From contig JBAZBK010000004.1 of the NCBI GenBank assembly GCA_041671505.1, positions 315,216 through 379,215 of the forward strand: DNA of 64,000 nt. The letters run 5' to 3'. Shown piece by piece: positions 27,782 to 36,426 of the stretch. The position numbers and the translations under genes are program-made. Source of the stretch: JACPDH01 sp041671505 (GTDB lineage Bacteria; Acidobacteriota; Thermoanaerobaculia; Gp7-AA8). Under the pieces are notes generated by a model. That model searched no databases and was not told the DNA's origin. It was given only the letters and a program-made list of their open reading frames with translations. Numbering within the stretch: the first letter of the stretch is position 1; every line of letters begins with the position of its first letter.

Positions 27782-28669
27782 ATGCGAAAGTTCGTTCAAG
27801 ACCGTCCCCTCCTCGTCCGCTGGATTCTCTGGCTTGCGGCGATCGCCTTCACCGTCGGCACGTTCATGTACCAGGACAAGACCGGCCCCACCTACCCGCT
27901 CGAAGGCGAATTCGAGACGGCGAGGGGCCCGGTGCACTTCATCTTCGTGCGCAGCGAGATCCTCGAGACCGCGCTGCCGATCCTGCTCATCGATCCCGTT
28001 CCCGCGGGTGTCACGGGCCAGGTCGAGTATCGACGCCTCAAATCACACGACGACTGGACGATCGCCCCGCTCCGTCACGGCGAGTTCAAGTTCTCGCGGC
28101 GCGGGCGCGACTTCACGATGAGCGGCCTTGGCGTCGCCCTCCCGGGGCTGCCGGAGCGCGCGGGCAAGTACGAGATCCTGCTGAAGATCGACGACGGCAG
28201 CGGGAAACTCGTGTCGATCACGGGCGATCACCCCGTCTACGCGCGCTTCAAGGGAGCGGTACCGACGGTGGTTCTGATCACGCACGTACTCGTCATCTTC
28301 GTTTCGATGATGTTCGCGATCCGTACCGTGCTCGAGGCGGCGGTCGACGGCAACTTCAAATGGATGCTCTGGGCGACGATCGTCTCGTTCCTCTTCGGCG
28401 CCTTCGCGCTCGGGCCGCTCGTGCAGAAGTACGCCTTCGGCGTCTGGTGGTCGGGCGTCCCCTTCGGCTACGACTGGACCGACAACAAAGTCCTCGTCTC
28501 GATCGTCGCGTGGGGCGGCGCGGCCTGGGCGAATCGCGGCAGCCGTCGCAGTCGCGCGTCGATCTACGCCGCGGGCTTCGTGACGCTTCTCGTCTACTTC
28601 ATCCCGCACAGCATCTTCGGCTCGGAATTCGACTACCGGACCGGCAAAGGCCACGGGACGATCGGTTAG
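27782..28669 (+). CDS. Membrane protein with periplasmic domain, unknown function
   Basis: 295 residues. One N-terminal transmembrane helix (about 14-32) is followed by a soluble beta-rich segment (about 35-150, LIDPVPAGVTGQVEYRR and GKYEILLKIDDGSG). Four more hydrophobic helices follow (VVLITHVLVIFVSMMFAIRT, MLWATIVSFLFGAFALG, VLVSIVAWGGAAW, ASIYAAGFVTLLVYFIPHSI). No known family recognised. The soluble part is probably periplasmic. Confidence 0.7.
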   Translation: MRKFVQDRPLLVRWILWLAAIAFTVGTFMYQDKTGPTYPLEGEFETARGPVHFIFVRSEILETALPILLIDPVPAGVTGQVEYRRLKSHDDWTIAPLRHGEFKFSRRGRDFTMSGLGVALPGLPERAGKYEILLKIDDGSGKLVSITGDHPVYARFKGAVPTVVLITHVLVIFVSMMFAIRTVLEAAVDGNFKWMLWATIVSFLFGAFALGPLVQKYAFGVWWSGVPFGYDWTDNKVLVSIVAWGGAAWANRGSRRSRASIYAAGFVTLLVYFIPHSIFGSEFDYRTGKGHGTIG

Positions 28670-28674
28670 GTCGC

Positions 28675-29175
28675 CTAACGCTTGCGCGTCGCCGACCACC
28701 GCGCGATGAGCGCGACGGGAAGGCCGACCAGGAGCAGGTGACCTCCGAAATTTGCGGCGAACCATGCCGGCCGGAACGGCGCGGGCGTGGCGTTCGAGAG
28801 CGGAATCACGATCCGGTTCATCACCAGGTAGACGATCGCGCCGTACGTCATCCCGCAGAGCACCGCTCTTCTGTAAAGCAGCGGAGTTGCGAGACATCCG
28901 AGGTAGTACGTCGTCGCGACACCGAACGCGATGACGCAGTGGAGCAGCGCCCCGATCCACGCCGTCGTCATCCCTCCCGAGAACGACGCTCGCCCGTAGA
29001 GCCCGGCGGCGATGCTCTGGAAGATCACGTGCGGCTCCGTGCCGCGATAGAAGTACCAGAAGAGAACCGCGTTCGCGGCGTCGAGCAGGGCGACGGCGAT
29101 GCCGCCTGCCACGATCGATTCGATGGCTCTCGGCCCGCTTGTCGACTCGTTCGGAGATCCCAACGTATCCTCCAT
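28675..29175 (-). CDS. Four-helix membrane protein, unknown function
   Basis: 166 residues from ATG 29175; a GTG two codons earlier is also possible. Four hydrophobic helices are visible (IVAGGIAVALLDAANAVLFW, WIGALLHCVIAFGVATTYYL, AVLCGMTYGAIVYLVMNRIV, GGHLLLVGLPVALIARW). The pattern resembles small conserved inner-membrane proteins of the YagU/DUF1440 kind, but that is only a resemblance. It converges with the gene at 27782-28669, with five bases between stops. Confidence 0.7.
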   Translation of the reverse strand: MEDTLGSPNESTSGPRAIESIVAGGIAVALLDAANAVLFWYFYRGTEPHVIFQSIAAGLYGRASFSGGMTTAWIGALLHCVIAFGVATTYYLGCLATPLLYRRAVLCGMTYGAIVYLVMNRIVIPLSNATPAPFRPAWFAANFGGHLLLVGLPVALIARWSATRKR

Positions 29176-29348
29176 CGACACGGCCGTCGCCGCTGCACGC
29201 GGGCGCTGCGTCGCTTTCGAGATTCGGTATCCCTGAACTCTACGTGAGACGCGGCGGCGATTCGTGACGCCGCGGTGAACTCTCGGCGGCCGCCGTACAG
29301 ATGGAAACCCACGCGGGCGGGCGTCGCGGCATCGCCCTCCGCCACGAG

Positions 29349-29588
29349 TCAGCAGGCGCGGTCGGGCTTGTGCACGCGCTCGGTCGAGGCAGGATACTTC
29401 GCGAGCAGAGCCGCGGCGCGCGTCGGCCGCCGCGCGAACGAGCCGCCGCAGTTAGGGCATCGCCCATGAAGCTTCGACTCGACGCACGTCGTGCAGAACG
29501 TGCACTCGAACGAACAGATCCACGCCTCCGTCGACTCGGGCGGAAGGTCGACGTCACAACACTCGCATCCTGGACGCATCTGAAGCAT
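29349..29588 (-). CDS. DUF1272 zinc-binding protein
   Basis: 79 residues from ATG 29588. The sequence MRPGCECCDVDLPPEST, then ICSFECTFCTTCVESKLHG, then CPNCGGSFARRP is the DUF1272 pattern, with at least eight cysteines paired as two treble-clef or ribbon zinc sites. Family function is unknown; members are small cytosolic proteins. It sits 22 nt downstream of the M48 protease gene on the same strand and may be co-transcribed. Confidence 0.88.
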   Translation of the reverse strand: MLQMRPGCECCDVDLPPESTEAWICSFECTFCTTCVESKLHGRCPNCGGSFARRPTRAAALLAKYPASTERVHKPDRAC

Positions 29589-29610
29589 GTCGTCTCTCCT
29601 GACCGGGCCC

Positions 29611-31059
29611 CTACTTCGGCAGCTCGCCACCGGTCACACGCTTGGCGAATTGGCCTTTGAGGATCTTTCCGCCTTTCTCGAGCCCGTTGATCGTCGCGAG
29701 CTTCTCGATCGGGATCGACGACGGGTACCGCTGCGCGAACTCCTCGATCGTCATCTCGCGGTCGGCGCGAACGAGGTTGACGTGCGCAGGCTGCACGGAG
29801 AGCGCCGCCTTGTCGGTCAGGCGGGCGAAGCTCGCCGCCGTCGCGTCGAACGTCGAGCGAACCGTGTCGAGCTTCGCGCCGGTCGTCAGGCCGAGGATCC
29901 GCCAGGTCGTCCCGCCGTGCGCGACGAACGTCGCGAGCCCCCCGAGCTCGCCCTGCTGCGTCGTGGCCTTGAAATAGCCGCGCCACGCATCCATGCCGTT
30001 GATGCGCAACTCCCGCGCGTCGCTCGCGACGATTCCCTCCTGCGACGCGAATTTCTCGCCAACGCTCTTCGGCGCATCCTTGCCCGCGACGTCGAACACG
30101 ATCATCGCGTCCCCCTTCGGGCTCTGCGCGATGACCGCCTGTGTGCCGTTCTGCACTTTCCAGCCGGCGGGGAAGTCCATCACGAACTCGAGGTCGGGAT
30201 GGAAGAACCGCTCCTTCACGAAGTATCCCTGCCTGGGGTTCTCGTCAAACGTCATGCCGTCGATCTGCCGCAGCAGCGCGTCGCGCCCGATCGAGAGCCC
30301 GGCCGCGGTCGGCGGAAGCTTGTCGACCCGCGCCATCGTCGCAGCCACGCGGTTGTCCGGCGCCGGATGCGTCGAGGCCCACTCCGGCACGGCTCCGCCG
30401 CCCGCGATCTTCCCGTAGCGCTCGAGCGTCGTGAACATCGCCGCCATCTCGTGTGGGTCGTAGCCGAGCCTGACCATGTAACGGAAGCCGAGCTCGTCCG
30501 ACTGTCGCTCGTCGTCGCGCCCGAACTTGAGGAAGAGCAGCCCGAGCCCCGCGCCGGCGATCTGATCGATGCCGTATTGCGCCAGTTCCGGATAGAGCAC
30601 CATGCCGACACCGAGCCCGATCGACGCGACCTGCGCTTTCGACATCTGGCTCACCGAGTGCTTCGCCGTGACGTGCCCGATCTCGTGTCCAAGCACGCTG
30701 ACGAGCTCGGCCTCCGAGTTCATGTACGTGAGAATTCCGCGCGTCACGAAAACGAATCCTCCCGGCAGCGCGAAGGCATTCACTGCCGGATCGTCGATCA
30801 CCTGGAACTGCCACGGAAGTTTCGGCCGCTCCGACTCCTTCGCGATCGCCAGCCCGAGGTCGCTCACGTACTTCTGCACCTCCGGCTTCGGGTAGAGACC
30901 CATCGTCGCGGCAACCTTCGCCGCCTCCTCTTTACCGATCGCGATCTCCTGCGCCTCCGGGATGAGTGAGAGCTCCGTCTTGCCGGTCACCGGATTCGTG
31001 GCGCAGGCGGCGAGCGCGAGCGACGCCACCGCCACGAGAAGCATCGTTTTCGTCTTCAT
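29611..31059 (-). CDS. M48 family metalloprotease, lipoprotein
   Basis: 482 residues from ATG 31059, with GGAGGAGAC just upstream. The lipobox SLALAAC puts the lipidated Cys at residue 19, implying envelope attachment. The zinc site is HEIGH at 125-129, with the downstream Glu ligand in ERQSDELGF. The N-terminal half matches periplasmic M48 proteases (LoiP/BepA type) that trim or degrade outer-membrane proteins. Residues from about 255 form an extra domain (FFHPDLEFVMDFPAGWKVQN) found in some bacterial M48 lipoproteins. Confidence 0.92.
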   Translation of the reverse strand: MKTKTMLLVAVASLALAACATNPVTGKTELSLIPEAQEIAIGKEEAAKVAATMGLYPKPEVQKYVSDLGLAIAKESERPKLPWQFQVIDDPAVNAFALPGGFVFVTRGILTYMNSEAELVSVLGHEIGHVTAKHSVSQMSKAQVASIGLGVGMVLYPELAQYGIDQIAGAGLGLLFLKFGRDDERQSDELGFRYMVRLGYDPHEMAAMFTTLERYGKIAGGGAVPEWASTHPAPDNRVAATMARVDKLPPTAAGLSIGRDALLRQIDGMTFDENPRQGYFVKERFFHPDLEFVMDFPAGWKVQNGTQAVIAQSPKGDAMIVFDVAGKDAPKSVGEKFASQEGIVASDARELRINGMDAWRGYFKATTQQGELGGLATFVAHGGTTWRILGLTTGAKLDTVRSTFDATAASFARLTDKAALSVQPAHVNLVRADREMTIEEFAQRYPSSIPIEKLATINGLEKGGKILKGQFAKRVTGGELPK

Positions 31060-31175
31060 GGTCTCCTCCGTGAAATCGTGATGAACATCTTCCGCCCGGG
31101 AACGACCATCTTTCAACAGGGGCACCCTGCCAGCTCGATTCGATATGATCAGACCTCCAACGGGAGGCCCCAGGG

Positions 31176-31997
31176 ATGCGCACGCTCCAGAATCGCGTGG
31201 TATTCATCACCGGCGGAAGCCGCGGCATCGGAAGAGCGATCGCCCTTCGCTGCGCCCGCGACGGCGCCAGCGTCGTCATCGCCGCGAAAACGGGGGAGCC
31301 GCACCCGAAGCTCGAGGGAACGATCCATACCGTCGCCGCGGAAATCGAGGCGGCCGGCGGCCGCGCTCTCCCGCTCCAGGTCGACATCCGCTCCGACGAG
31401 CAGATCGAGTCGGCGATCGCCAGAACGGTCGATACCTTCGGCGGCATCGACGTTCTCGTCAACAACGCGAGCGCGATCAGCCTGACCTCGACGCTCGAGA
31501 CGGAGATGCGGAAGTTCGACCTCATGTTCTCCGTCAACGTCCGCGGCACCTTCGCCGTCTCGCGCGCGGCGATACCCCACCTCAGGAAATCGGCGAACCC
31601 GCACATCCTCACCCTCTCGCCTCCGCTCAACATGAGCGCGAAGTGGTTCAAGAATCACGTCGCCTACACGATGGCGAAGTACGGGATGTCGATGTGCACG
31701 CTCGGCATGTCCGAAGAGCTGCGGCGTGACGGGATCGCCGTGAACTCCCTCTGGCCGCGGACCGCGATTGCGACGGCGGCGATCGAAATGCTCCTCTCGT
31801 TCGCCGGGCTCGAGGCGAGCCGCACGCCGGAGATCATGTCCGACGCCGCGCACGCGATCGTCACGCGCCCCAGCCGGGAGTACACCGGGCACTTTGCGAT
31901 CGACGAGGAGGTCCTCTCCGAGGAGGGCGTGACCGACCTCGAGAAGTACGCGAACAAACCGGGGACGCCTCTGCTCCCCGACTTCTTCCTCGACTGA
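31176..31997 (+). CDS. SDR-family dehydrogenase, HSDL2-like
   Basis: 273 residues. The cofactor motif TGGSRGIGRAIALR, NNAS, and the catalytic Ser (LTLSPPLN) and YTMAK are all present. HILTLSPPLNMSAKWFKNH and YGMSMCTLGMSEELR closely match hydroxysteroid dehydrogenase-like 2 proteins, but the SCP2 domain of the animal protein is absent. Bacterial relatives oxidise fatty or terpenoid alcohols; the substrate here is unknown. It is followed after eight bases by the Hpt gene, suggesting one transcript with the crotonase. Confidence 0.9.
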   Translation: MRTLQNRVVFITGGSRGIGRAIALRCARDGASVVIAAKTGEPHPKLEGTIHTVAAEIEAAGGRALPLQVDIRSDEQIESAIARTVDTFGGIDVLVNNASAISLTSTLETEMRKFDLMFSVNVRGTFAVSRAAIPHLRKSANPHILTLSPPLNMSAKWFKNHVAYTMAKYGMSMCTLGMSEELRRDGIAVNSLWPRTAIATAAIEMLLSFAGLEASRTPEIMSDAAHAIVTRPSREYTGHFAIDEEVLSEEGVTDLEKYANKPGTPLLPDFFLD

Positions 31998-32005
31998 GTA
32001 AACTG

Positions 32006-32440
32006 ATGAAACGCGACGTCGACTTCGTGATTATGGAGGGGCCACTTTCGTGGTCCGACCGGTACGAGCTCGCCGAGGTCATGGTGGAGCTCGACGGCTT
32101 CATGATCGCCGACCTGCAGTCCTACCGCGAGGGACTCTTCGAGTCGATGCTCACCTTGTTCGAGGACCAGACCCCGATGCGCATCGACGCGATCCGCGCG
32201 GGGCTCGGTGCTCGCGATCACGACCACCTGCGACACCAGGCACACGAGCTCGCAGGGGGGGCGTCGTACGTAGGAGCCGCGAGTTTCGCGCGGCACGCCC
32301 GCGCGATCGAGACGCACGCCAAAGAGCGCGACTTCACCGGCGCAGCGCCTCTCGTCGACGCCCTGGAGGAGCACGCTGGCAGGACTCTGGCAGCCCTCCG
32401 CGTCGTTCTCGCCGAACACAAGGGAGAACCGGAACCATGA
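32006..32440 (+). CDS. Orphan Hpt (histidine phosphotransfer) protein
   Basis: 144 residues. The Hpt helix HQAHELAGGASYVGAASFA carries the likely phospho-accepting H80, followed by the A..A..IE pattern of the second helix. It would relay phosphate between a hybrid kinase and a response regulator. No kinase or regulator lies next to it. Instead it sits between an SDR and a crotonase, and its stop overlaps the crotonase start (ATGA). No ribosome-binding site is obvious before 32006, so the exact start is tentative. Confidence 0.78.
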   Translation: MKRDVDFVIMEGPLSWSDRYELAEVMVELDGFMIADLQSYREGLFESMLTLFEDQTPMRIDAIRAGLGARDHDHLRHQAHELAGGASYVGAASFARHARAIETHAKERDFTGAAPLVDALEEHAGRTLAALRVVLAEHKGEPEP

Positions 32441-33180
32441 TTCAGCGAGACAACCAGGGCGATGTCGCCATCCTCCGCCTGGCACACGGAAAGGCGAACG
32501 CGCTCGACGTCGAGCTCCTCGGGGCAATCGAGCAGGAGCTCGGCCTCGCACACGATGCACGCGCGGTCGTGCTGACCGGAACCGCTTCGATGTTCTGCGC
32601 CGGAGTCGATCTCTTCCGGCTGCTGAAGGAAGGCTCCGCGGCGATCGACCCCTTCCTCGACGCGCTCGAGGGGGCGATCCTCAAGCTCTTCGAGTTTCCG
32701 GCTCCCGTCGTCGCGGCGGTGAACGGGCATGCGATCGCGGGAGGAGGCATCCTCGTCGAGGCGTGTGATTACAGGATCATGTCGGGCGGAAAGATCGGCA
32801 TCCCCGAGCTCCTCGTCGGCGTTCCCTTCCCAGTCGCCGCGCTCGAGGTCGTCCGCTTCGCCACGCCCGCGCAGCACATCCAGAAGATCGCCTACACCGG
32901 ACGGACGTTCGGCACCGACGACGCGCTCGCACACGGGATGATCGACGAGATCGCGACGCCGGAGACGCTCGAGGCGAGAGCGCTCGAGGTCGCGCGACAG
33001 TTCGGCGCGGTCCCGCGCGAGAGTTTCGCACTCGCCAAACGGACCCTGCGCGAGCCGACGCTCCGCCGCATCGCCGAGGCGCGCGCCTCGATCGATCGCG
33101 ACGTCCGCCGCCTCTGGGCCAACCCGGCGACCCACGCGCTTATCCGGACATACCTGGACAAGACCGTCGGCAAGAAGTGA
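32437..33180 (+). CDS. Enoyl-CoA hydratase/isomerase (crotonase) family
   Basis: 247 residues, start overlapping the Hpt stop. The oxyanion-hole segments are SMFCAGVDLFR and NGHAIAGGGILVEACDYRI. Of the two hydratase glutamates, only the second (IPELLVG) is present. The position that reads GGGCE in hydratases is GGGIL here, which suits an enoyl-CoA isomerase or another crotonase better than a classic hydratase. The substrate is probably an acyl-CoA. Co-transcription with the SDR suggests a shared catabolic step. Confidence 0.85.
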   Translation: MIQRDNQGDVAILRLAHGKANALDVELLGAIEQELGLAHDARAVVLTGTASMFCAGVDLFRLLKEGSAAIDPFLDALEGAILKLFEFPAPVVAAVNGHAIAGGGILVEACDYRIMSGGKIGIPELLVGVPFPVAALEVVRFATPAQHIQKIAYTGRTFGTDDALAHGMIDEIATPETLEARALEVARQFGAVPRESFALAKRTLREPTLRRIAEARASIDRDVRRLWANPATHALIRTYLDKTVGKK

Positions 33181-33300
33181 CGCGCATGACGTGCGAACCC
33201 GTCCACGCCGGCGCGTCAGCGTCGGCGTAATGGCCGTCCGGTCGGGAGGAGACCTCGCCTGCGCTCCCTGCACGGGCGCCTCGCGGTATCCTGAGTCCCG

Positions 33301-34425
33301 ATGAACTGGCGCCCCGGACTCCTCGCACTCGTCCTTCTGTTCCACACCTTCGCCTTCGTCGCGGCCTCCGCCGACGACGCAAAGGCGTACGTCTCCGCGG
33401 TACTCGTCGAGGGATCGACGGGGCGCGTGCTCTTCGAGGACAACGCGCACGAGTCGCGCGCCGTCGCGTCGATGACGAAGATGATGACGCTTCTCCTCGT
33501 CATGGAAGCAGTCGAGAGCGGCGCGGTGAAGCTCGACGATCCGGTCACGATCACGAAGAAAGCCGAAGACGAGGGAGGCTCGCAGGTCTTCCTCGCGCGG
33601 GGTGGCAACTTCACCGTGCGGCAGCTGGTCGCAGCCGCGCTCATCCATTCGGCGAACGATGCCGCGATGGCGCTCGCCGAGCACGTCAGCGGCAGCGAAT
33701 CGGCGTTCGTCGCCCGGATGAACCAGCGCGCTGCCGCGCTCGGAATGAGCGAGAGCCGCTTCTTCTCGCCTAACGGTCTCCCGTCGACGAAGCGCCCCGA
33801 CGACGTGATGAGCGCCGACGACGCCGCGAAGCTCGCAGTGAAGCTGATGAAGTTCCCCGTCATCCGGCAGTACGCCGCAACGACCGAGATGGAGTTTCAC
33901 AACGGAACGTTTGCGAAGCTGCAGACGACGAACAAGCTTCTCGGCAGCTTTCCCGGCGCCAACGGCCTGAAAACCGGCTACCACCGCGCCGCCGGCTTCT
34001 GCATCACCGCCTCGGCGGAGCGTGGCGACCTTCACCTGATCGCCGTGATCATGGGGAGCACGGTGCGCGACGCGAGCTTCGACTCGGCCGCCGCGCTCCT
34101 TCGCCGCGGCTTCGACGAGTGGCGCTGGGCCCAGCCGCTGAAGAAGGGACAGAGGATGCGCGACCCCGTGGTGGTCAAGGGGGGCGAAGTGTCGACCGTG
34201 ACGGTCGCCGCCGCGAGCGCGCCGAAGCTGCTGCTCCACCGCAACGAGGCGCGCCGCCTCGTCACCGCCGTCACGAGCGACGGCGCGAAGGCGCCGATCC
34301 GCAAAGGGGAGAAGGTCGGCGCGATCGTCGTGACCCTCGACGGAAAGACTCTCGCCTCGGTTCCCGCGCTCTCCGACAACGACGTCGCCGCGGCGAGCTG
34401 GTGGCAGCGGCTGATCGGGTTCTAG
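33301..34425 (+). CDS. D-alanyl-D-alanine carboxypeptidase (S11, PBP5/6-like)
   Basis: 374 residues. A signal peptide (about 1-24, ending FVAASA) directs export. The penicillin-binding motifs are S57-M-T-K60, SAN (in IHSANDAAMAL) and KTG (in ANGLKTGYH). A C-terminal PBP5_C-like beta domain (about 270-360) follows. The last residues (WWQRLIGF) may form an amphipathic membrane anchor. It trims the terminal D-Ala from peptidoglycan stem peptides in the periplasm. Confidence 0.93.
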   Translation: MNWRPGLLALVLLFHTFAFVAASADDAKAYVSAVLVEGSTGRVLFEDNAHESRAVASMTKMMTLLLVMEAVESGAVKLDDPVTITKKAEDEGGSQVFLARGGNFTVRQLVAAALIHSANDAAMALAEHVSGSESAFVARMNQRAAALGMSESRFFSPNGLPSTKRPDDVMSADDAAKLAVKLMKFPVIRQYAATTEMEFHNGTFAKLQTTNKLLGSFPGANGLKTGYHRAAGFCITASAERGDLHLIAVIMGSTVRDASFDSAAALLRRGFDEWRWAQPLKKGQRMRDPVVVKGGEVSTVTVAAASAPKLLLHRNEARRLVTAVTSDGAKAPIRKGEKVGAIVVTLDGKTLASVPALSDNDVAAASWWQRLIGF

Positions 34426-34448
34426 CGCCCGCCTCGGCGCGAACGTTC

Positions 34449-34559
34449 GAACGGCCGAAGTTAGAAGTTAGAACGCTGAATGTTGAACCCAGAAACACGG
34501 CACGGGTTTCATTTCTGTGTTCAACATTCAGCGTTCTAACTTCTAACTTCGGCCGTTCA
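34449..34559. repeat. Inverted heptamer-repeat element (GTTAGAA type)
   Basis: GAACGGCCGAAGTTAGAAGT and onward at the left is matched by ACTTCTAACTTCGGCCGTTC at the right. The inner arms include GCTGAATGTTGAACCCAGAA and its near mirror. It lies between convergent genes. Confidence 0.87.
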
Positions 34560-34580
34560 GGGCGAGGTCACCCTTTCCCG

Positions 34581-35180
34581 TCAATCGAAGATGACCCGCC
34601 GCCCCTCGACCCTGTAGCCGCCGCAGAGCTTGCGCAGCGCTTCGACGTAGGCGCCGTGCTCCTGGCCGAGGATTCGCGCGGCGAGCTCGTCGGGCGTGTC
34701 TCCGTCGAGCACCGGGACCGCGCGCTGTACCAGGATCGGACCGCCGTCGAGCGACTCGTCGACGAGATGCACCGTGCAGCCCGCGACCTTCACGCCGTAG
34801 TCGACCGCCTGCTTCTGCGCGTCGACCCCGGGGAACGACGGAAGCAGCGAGGGGTGGATGTTCGTGATCCGGTGGCGGAAGCGCGCGACGAATTCGGGCG
34901 AGAGGAGGCGCATGTAGCCGGCGAGGATCACGAAATCGGGTTGATGCTGCTCGAGTGTCGAGATGACGTCCGCCTCGTGCGCCGCCCGGTTCGCGTACTT
35001 CTTGTGATCGAACGCGAACGCCGGCACGCCTGACTCGCGCGCCTTTTCGATTCCGCGGGCATCGGGCTTGTTCGACACGACGCAGACGACCTCCGCCGGA
35101 ATCTCCTTCGCCCCGCACGCCTCGTGAATCGCGAGGAAGTTCGACCCGCGTCCCGAGAGGAGAACAGCGAGGCGCTTCAT
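34581..35180 (-). CDS. purN: Phosphoribosylglycinamide formyltransferase
   Basis: 199 residues from ATG 35180. It transfers the formyl group of 10-formyl-THF to GAR, the third step of purine synthesis. Motifs are VLLSGRGSNFLAI (phosphate loop), AGYMRLL, the catalytic NIHPSLLPSFPG with Asn-His, and GCTVHLVDESLDGGPIL with the catalytic Asp. Its start overlaps the purM stop by one base (TGATG), so the two are translationally coupled. Confidence 0.96.
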   Translation of the reverse strand: MKRLAVLLSGRGSNFLAIHEACGAKEIPAEVVCVVSNKPDARGIEKARESGVPAFAFDHKKYANRAAHEADVISTLEQHQPDFVILAGYMRLLSPEFVARFRHRITNIHPSLLPSFPGVDAQKQAVDYGVKVAGCTVHLVDESLDGGPILVQRAVPVLDGDTPDELAARILGQEHGAYVEALRKLCGGYRVEGRRVIFD

Positions 35181-36247
35181 CACTTGATCCAGGAGGCGAA
35201 GCCGGCGGGAGGATGGTCGTAGACGACCGTTCCGCTTCCAGCCACGACGTTGCCGATGAAATAGTGCTTCTGCCCGTACGTCTGAAGCCTCCTGGTCACC
35301 GCGTCGACAGCATCGGGCGCGACGATCAGCACCATCCCGATCCCCATGTTGAAGACGCGGAGCATCTCGTCGACCTCGATGCCCCCCTTCTCGAACATGT
35401 AGCGGAACACCGGGAGCACGTCCCACGATCCGAGACGAATCCGGACGTCGCAGTCGGAGGGGAGGACGCGCGGCACGTTGTCGGTGAGCCCGCCGCCGGT
35501 GATGTGCGCCATCCCGTGGATCATCTGCTCCTCGACGAGCGGCAGCAGCGGCTTGAGATACGAGATGTGAGGCGCGAGCAGAACTTCACCCACCTTGCCG
35601 CCGATCTCGGGAACGATCGTCTGGTAGTCGTGACCGCACTTCTCGATCAGCACCTTGCGGGCGAGCGAATAGCCGTTCGTGTGAAGCCCGACCGACGGGA
35701 GACCGATGACGACGTCTCCCTGCTTCACGTTCTTTCCCGTGATCAGGTGCTTCTCGTCGACGACGCCGACGATGAAGCCGGCGACGTCGTACTCGTCGTC
35801 GGAGTACATGCCCGGCATCTCGGCGGTCTCGCCGCCGATCAGCGCGAAGCCGTTCTCGCTGCAGCCGTTCGCCATACCGCGCACGACGTCGTTCATCACG
35901 CCGGGGTTGAGCTTGCCCGAAGCGAAGTAGTCGAGAAAAAAGAGCGGGCGCGCCCCCTGCACGAGGATGTCGTTGACGCAGTGGCAGACCAGGTCGTAGC
36001 CGACCGTGTCGTGGACCTTCATCGCCTTTGCGACCGCAAGCTTCGTTCCGACGCCGTCGGCCGACGACACGAGGATCGGAGCCGACATCTCGGGAAACGA
36101 GCCGCGGAAGAGGCCGCCGAACGACCCGATGTCCGACATCACGCCGGGCGTATAGGTCTTCTTGACGATCCTCCGGACCTCGCGAAGTGCCTCGTCCTGG
36201 GCGTCGATGTCGACTCCCGCATCGCGGTAGGAAAGCTTGTCGCTCAT
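35180..36247 (-). CDS. purM: Phosphoribosylformylglycinamidine cyclo-ligase (AIR synthetase)
   Basis: 355 residues, full length. It makes AIR from FGAM with ATP. Signatures include YRDAGVDIDAQDEAL at the N-terminus, VSSADGVGTKLAVAKAM, CVNDILVQGARPLFFLDYFA, LIGGETAEMPGMY and AHITGGGLTDNVPRVLP. It is first in a two-gene purMN operon. No purine riboswitch is seen in the 57 nt before the next palindrome. Confidence 0.97.
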   Translation of the reverse strand: MSDKLSYRDAGVDIDAQDEALREVRRIVKKTYTPGVMSDIGSFGGLFRGSFPEMSAPILVSSADGVGTKLAVAKAMKVHDTVGYDLVCHCVNDILVQGARPLFFLDYFASGKLNPGVMNDVVRGMANGCSENGFALIGGETAEMPGMYSDDEYDVAGFIVGVVDEKHLITGKNVKQGDVVIGLPSVGLHTNGYSLARKVLIEKCGHDYQTIVPEIGGKVGEVLLAPHISYLKPLLPLVEEQMIHGMAHITGGGLTDNVPRVLPSDCDVRIRLGSWDVLPVFRYMFEKGGIEVDEMLRVFNMGIGMVLIVAPDAVDAVTRRLQTYGQKHYFIGNVVAGSGTVVYDHPPAGFASWIK

Positions 36248-36304
36248 AGGGGCGGGAGTCTATCCGAGGGGCAATTCGGGATCAATCAGAGGGGGAGAAA
36301 ACCA

Positions 36305-36403
36305 TGAAGTTAGAACGCAGAACGATGAATGTTGAACCCAGAAAGGAGTCTGTGCACTCGACCATTTCTGGGTTCAACATTCATCGTTCTGCGTTCTAAC
36401 TTC
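36305..36403. repeat. Inverted heptamer-repeat element (GTTAGAA type)
   Basis: GAAGTTAGAACGCAGAACGA, then TGAATGTTGAACCCAGAAA, is mirrored by TTTCTGGGTTCAACATTCAT and its continuation to AACTTC. The arms are almost perfect over about 40 nt. It lies between purM and the FabH-like gene, both on the minus strand. Confidence 0.88.
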
Positions 36404-36426
36404 GATGTGTTCAGTCGTTTGCAGCA

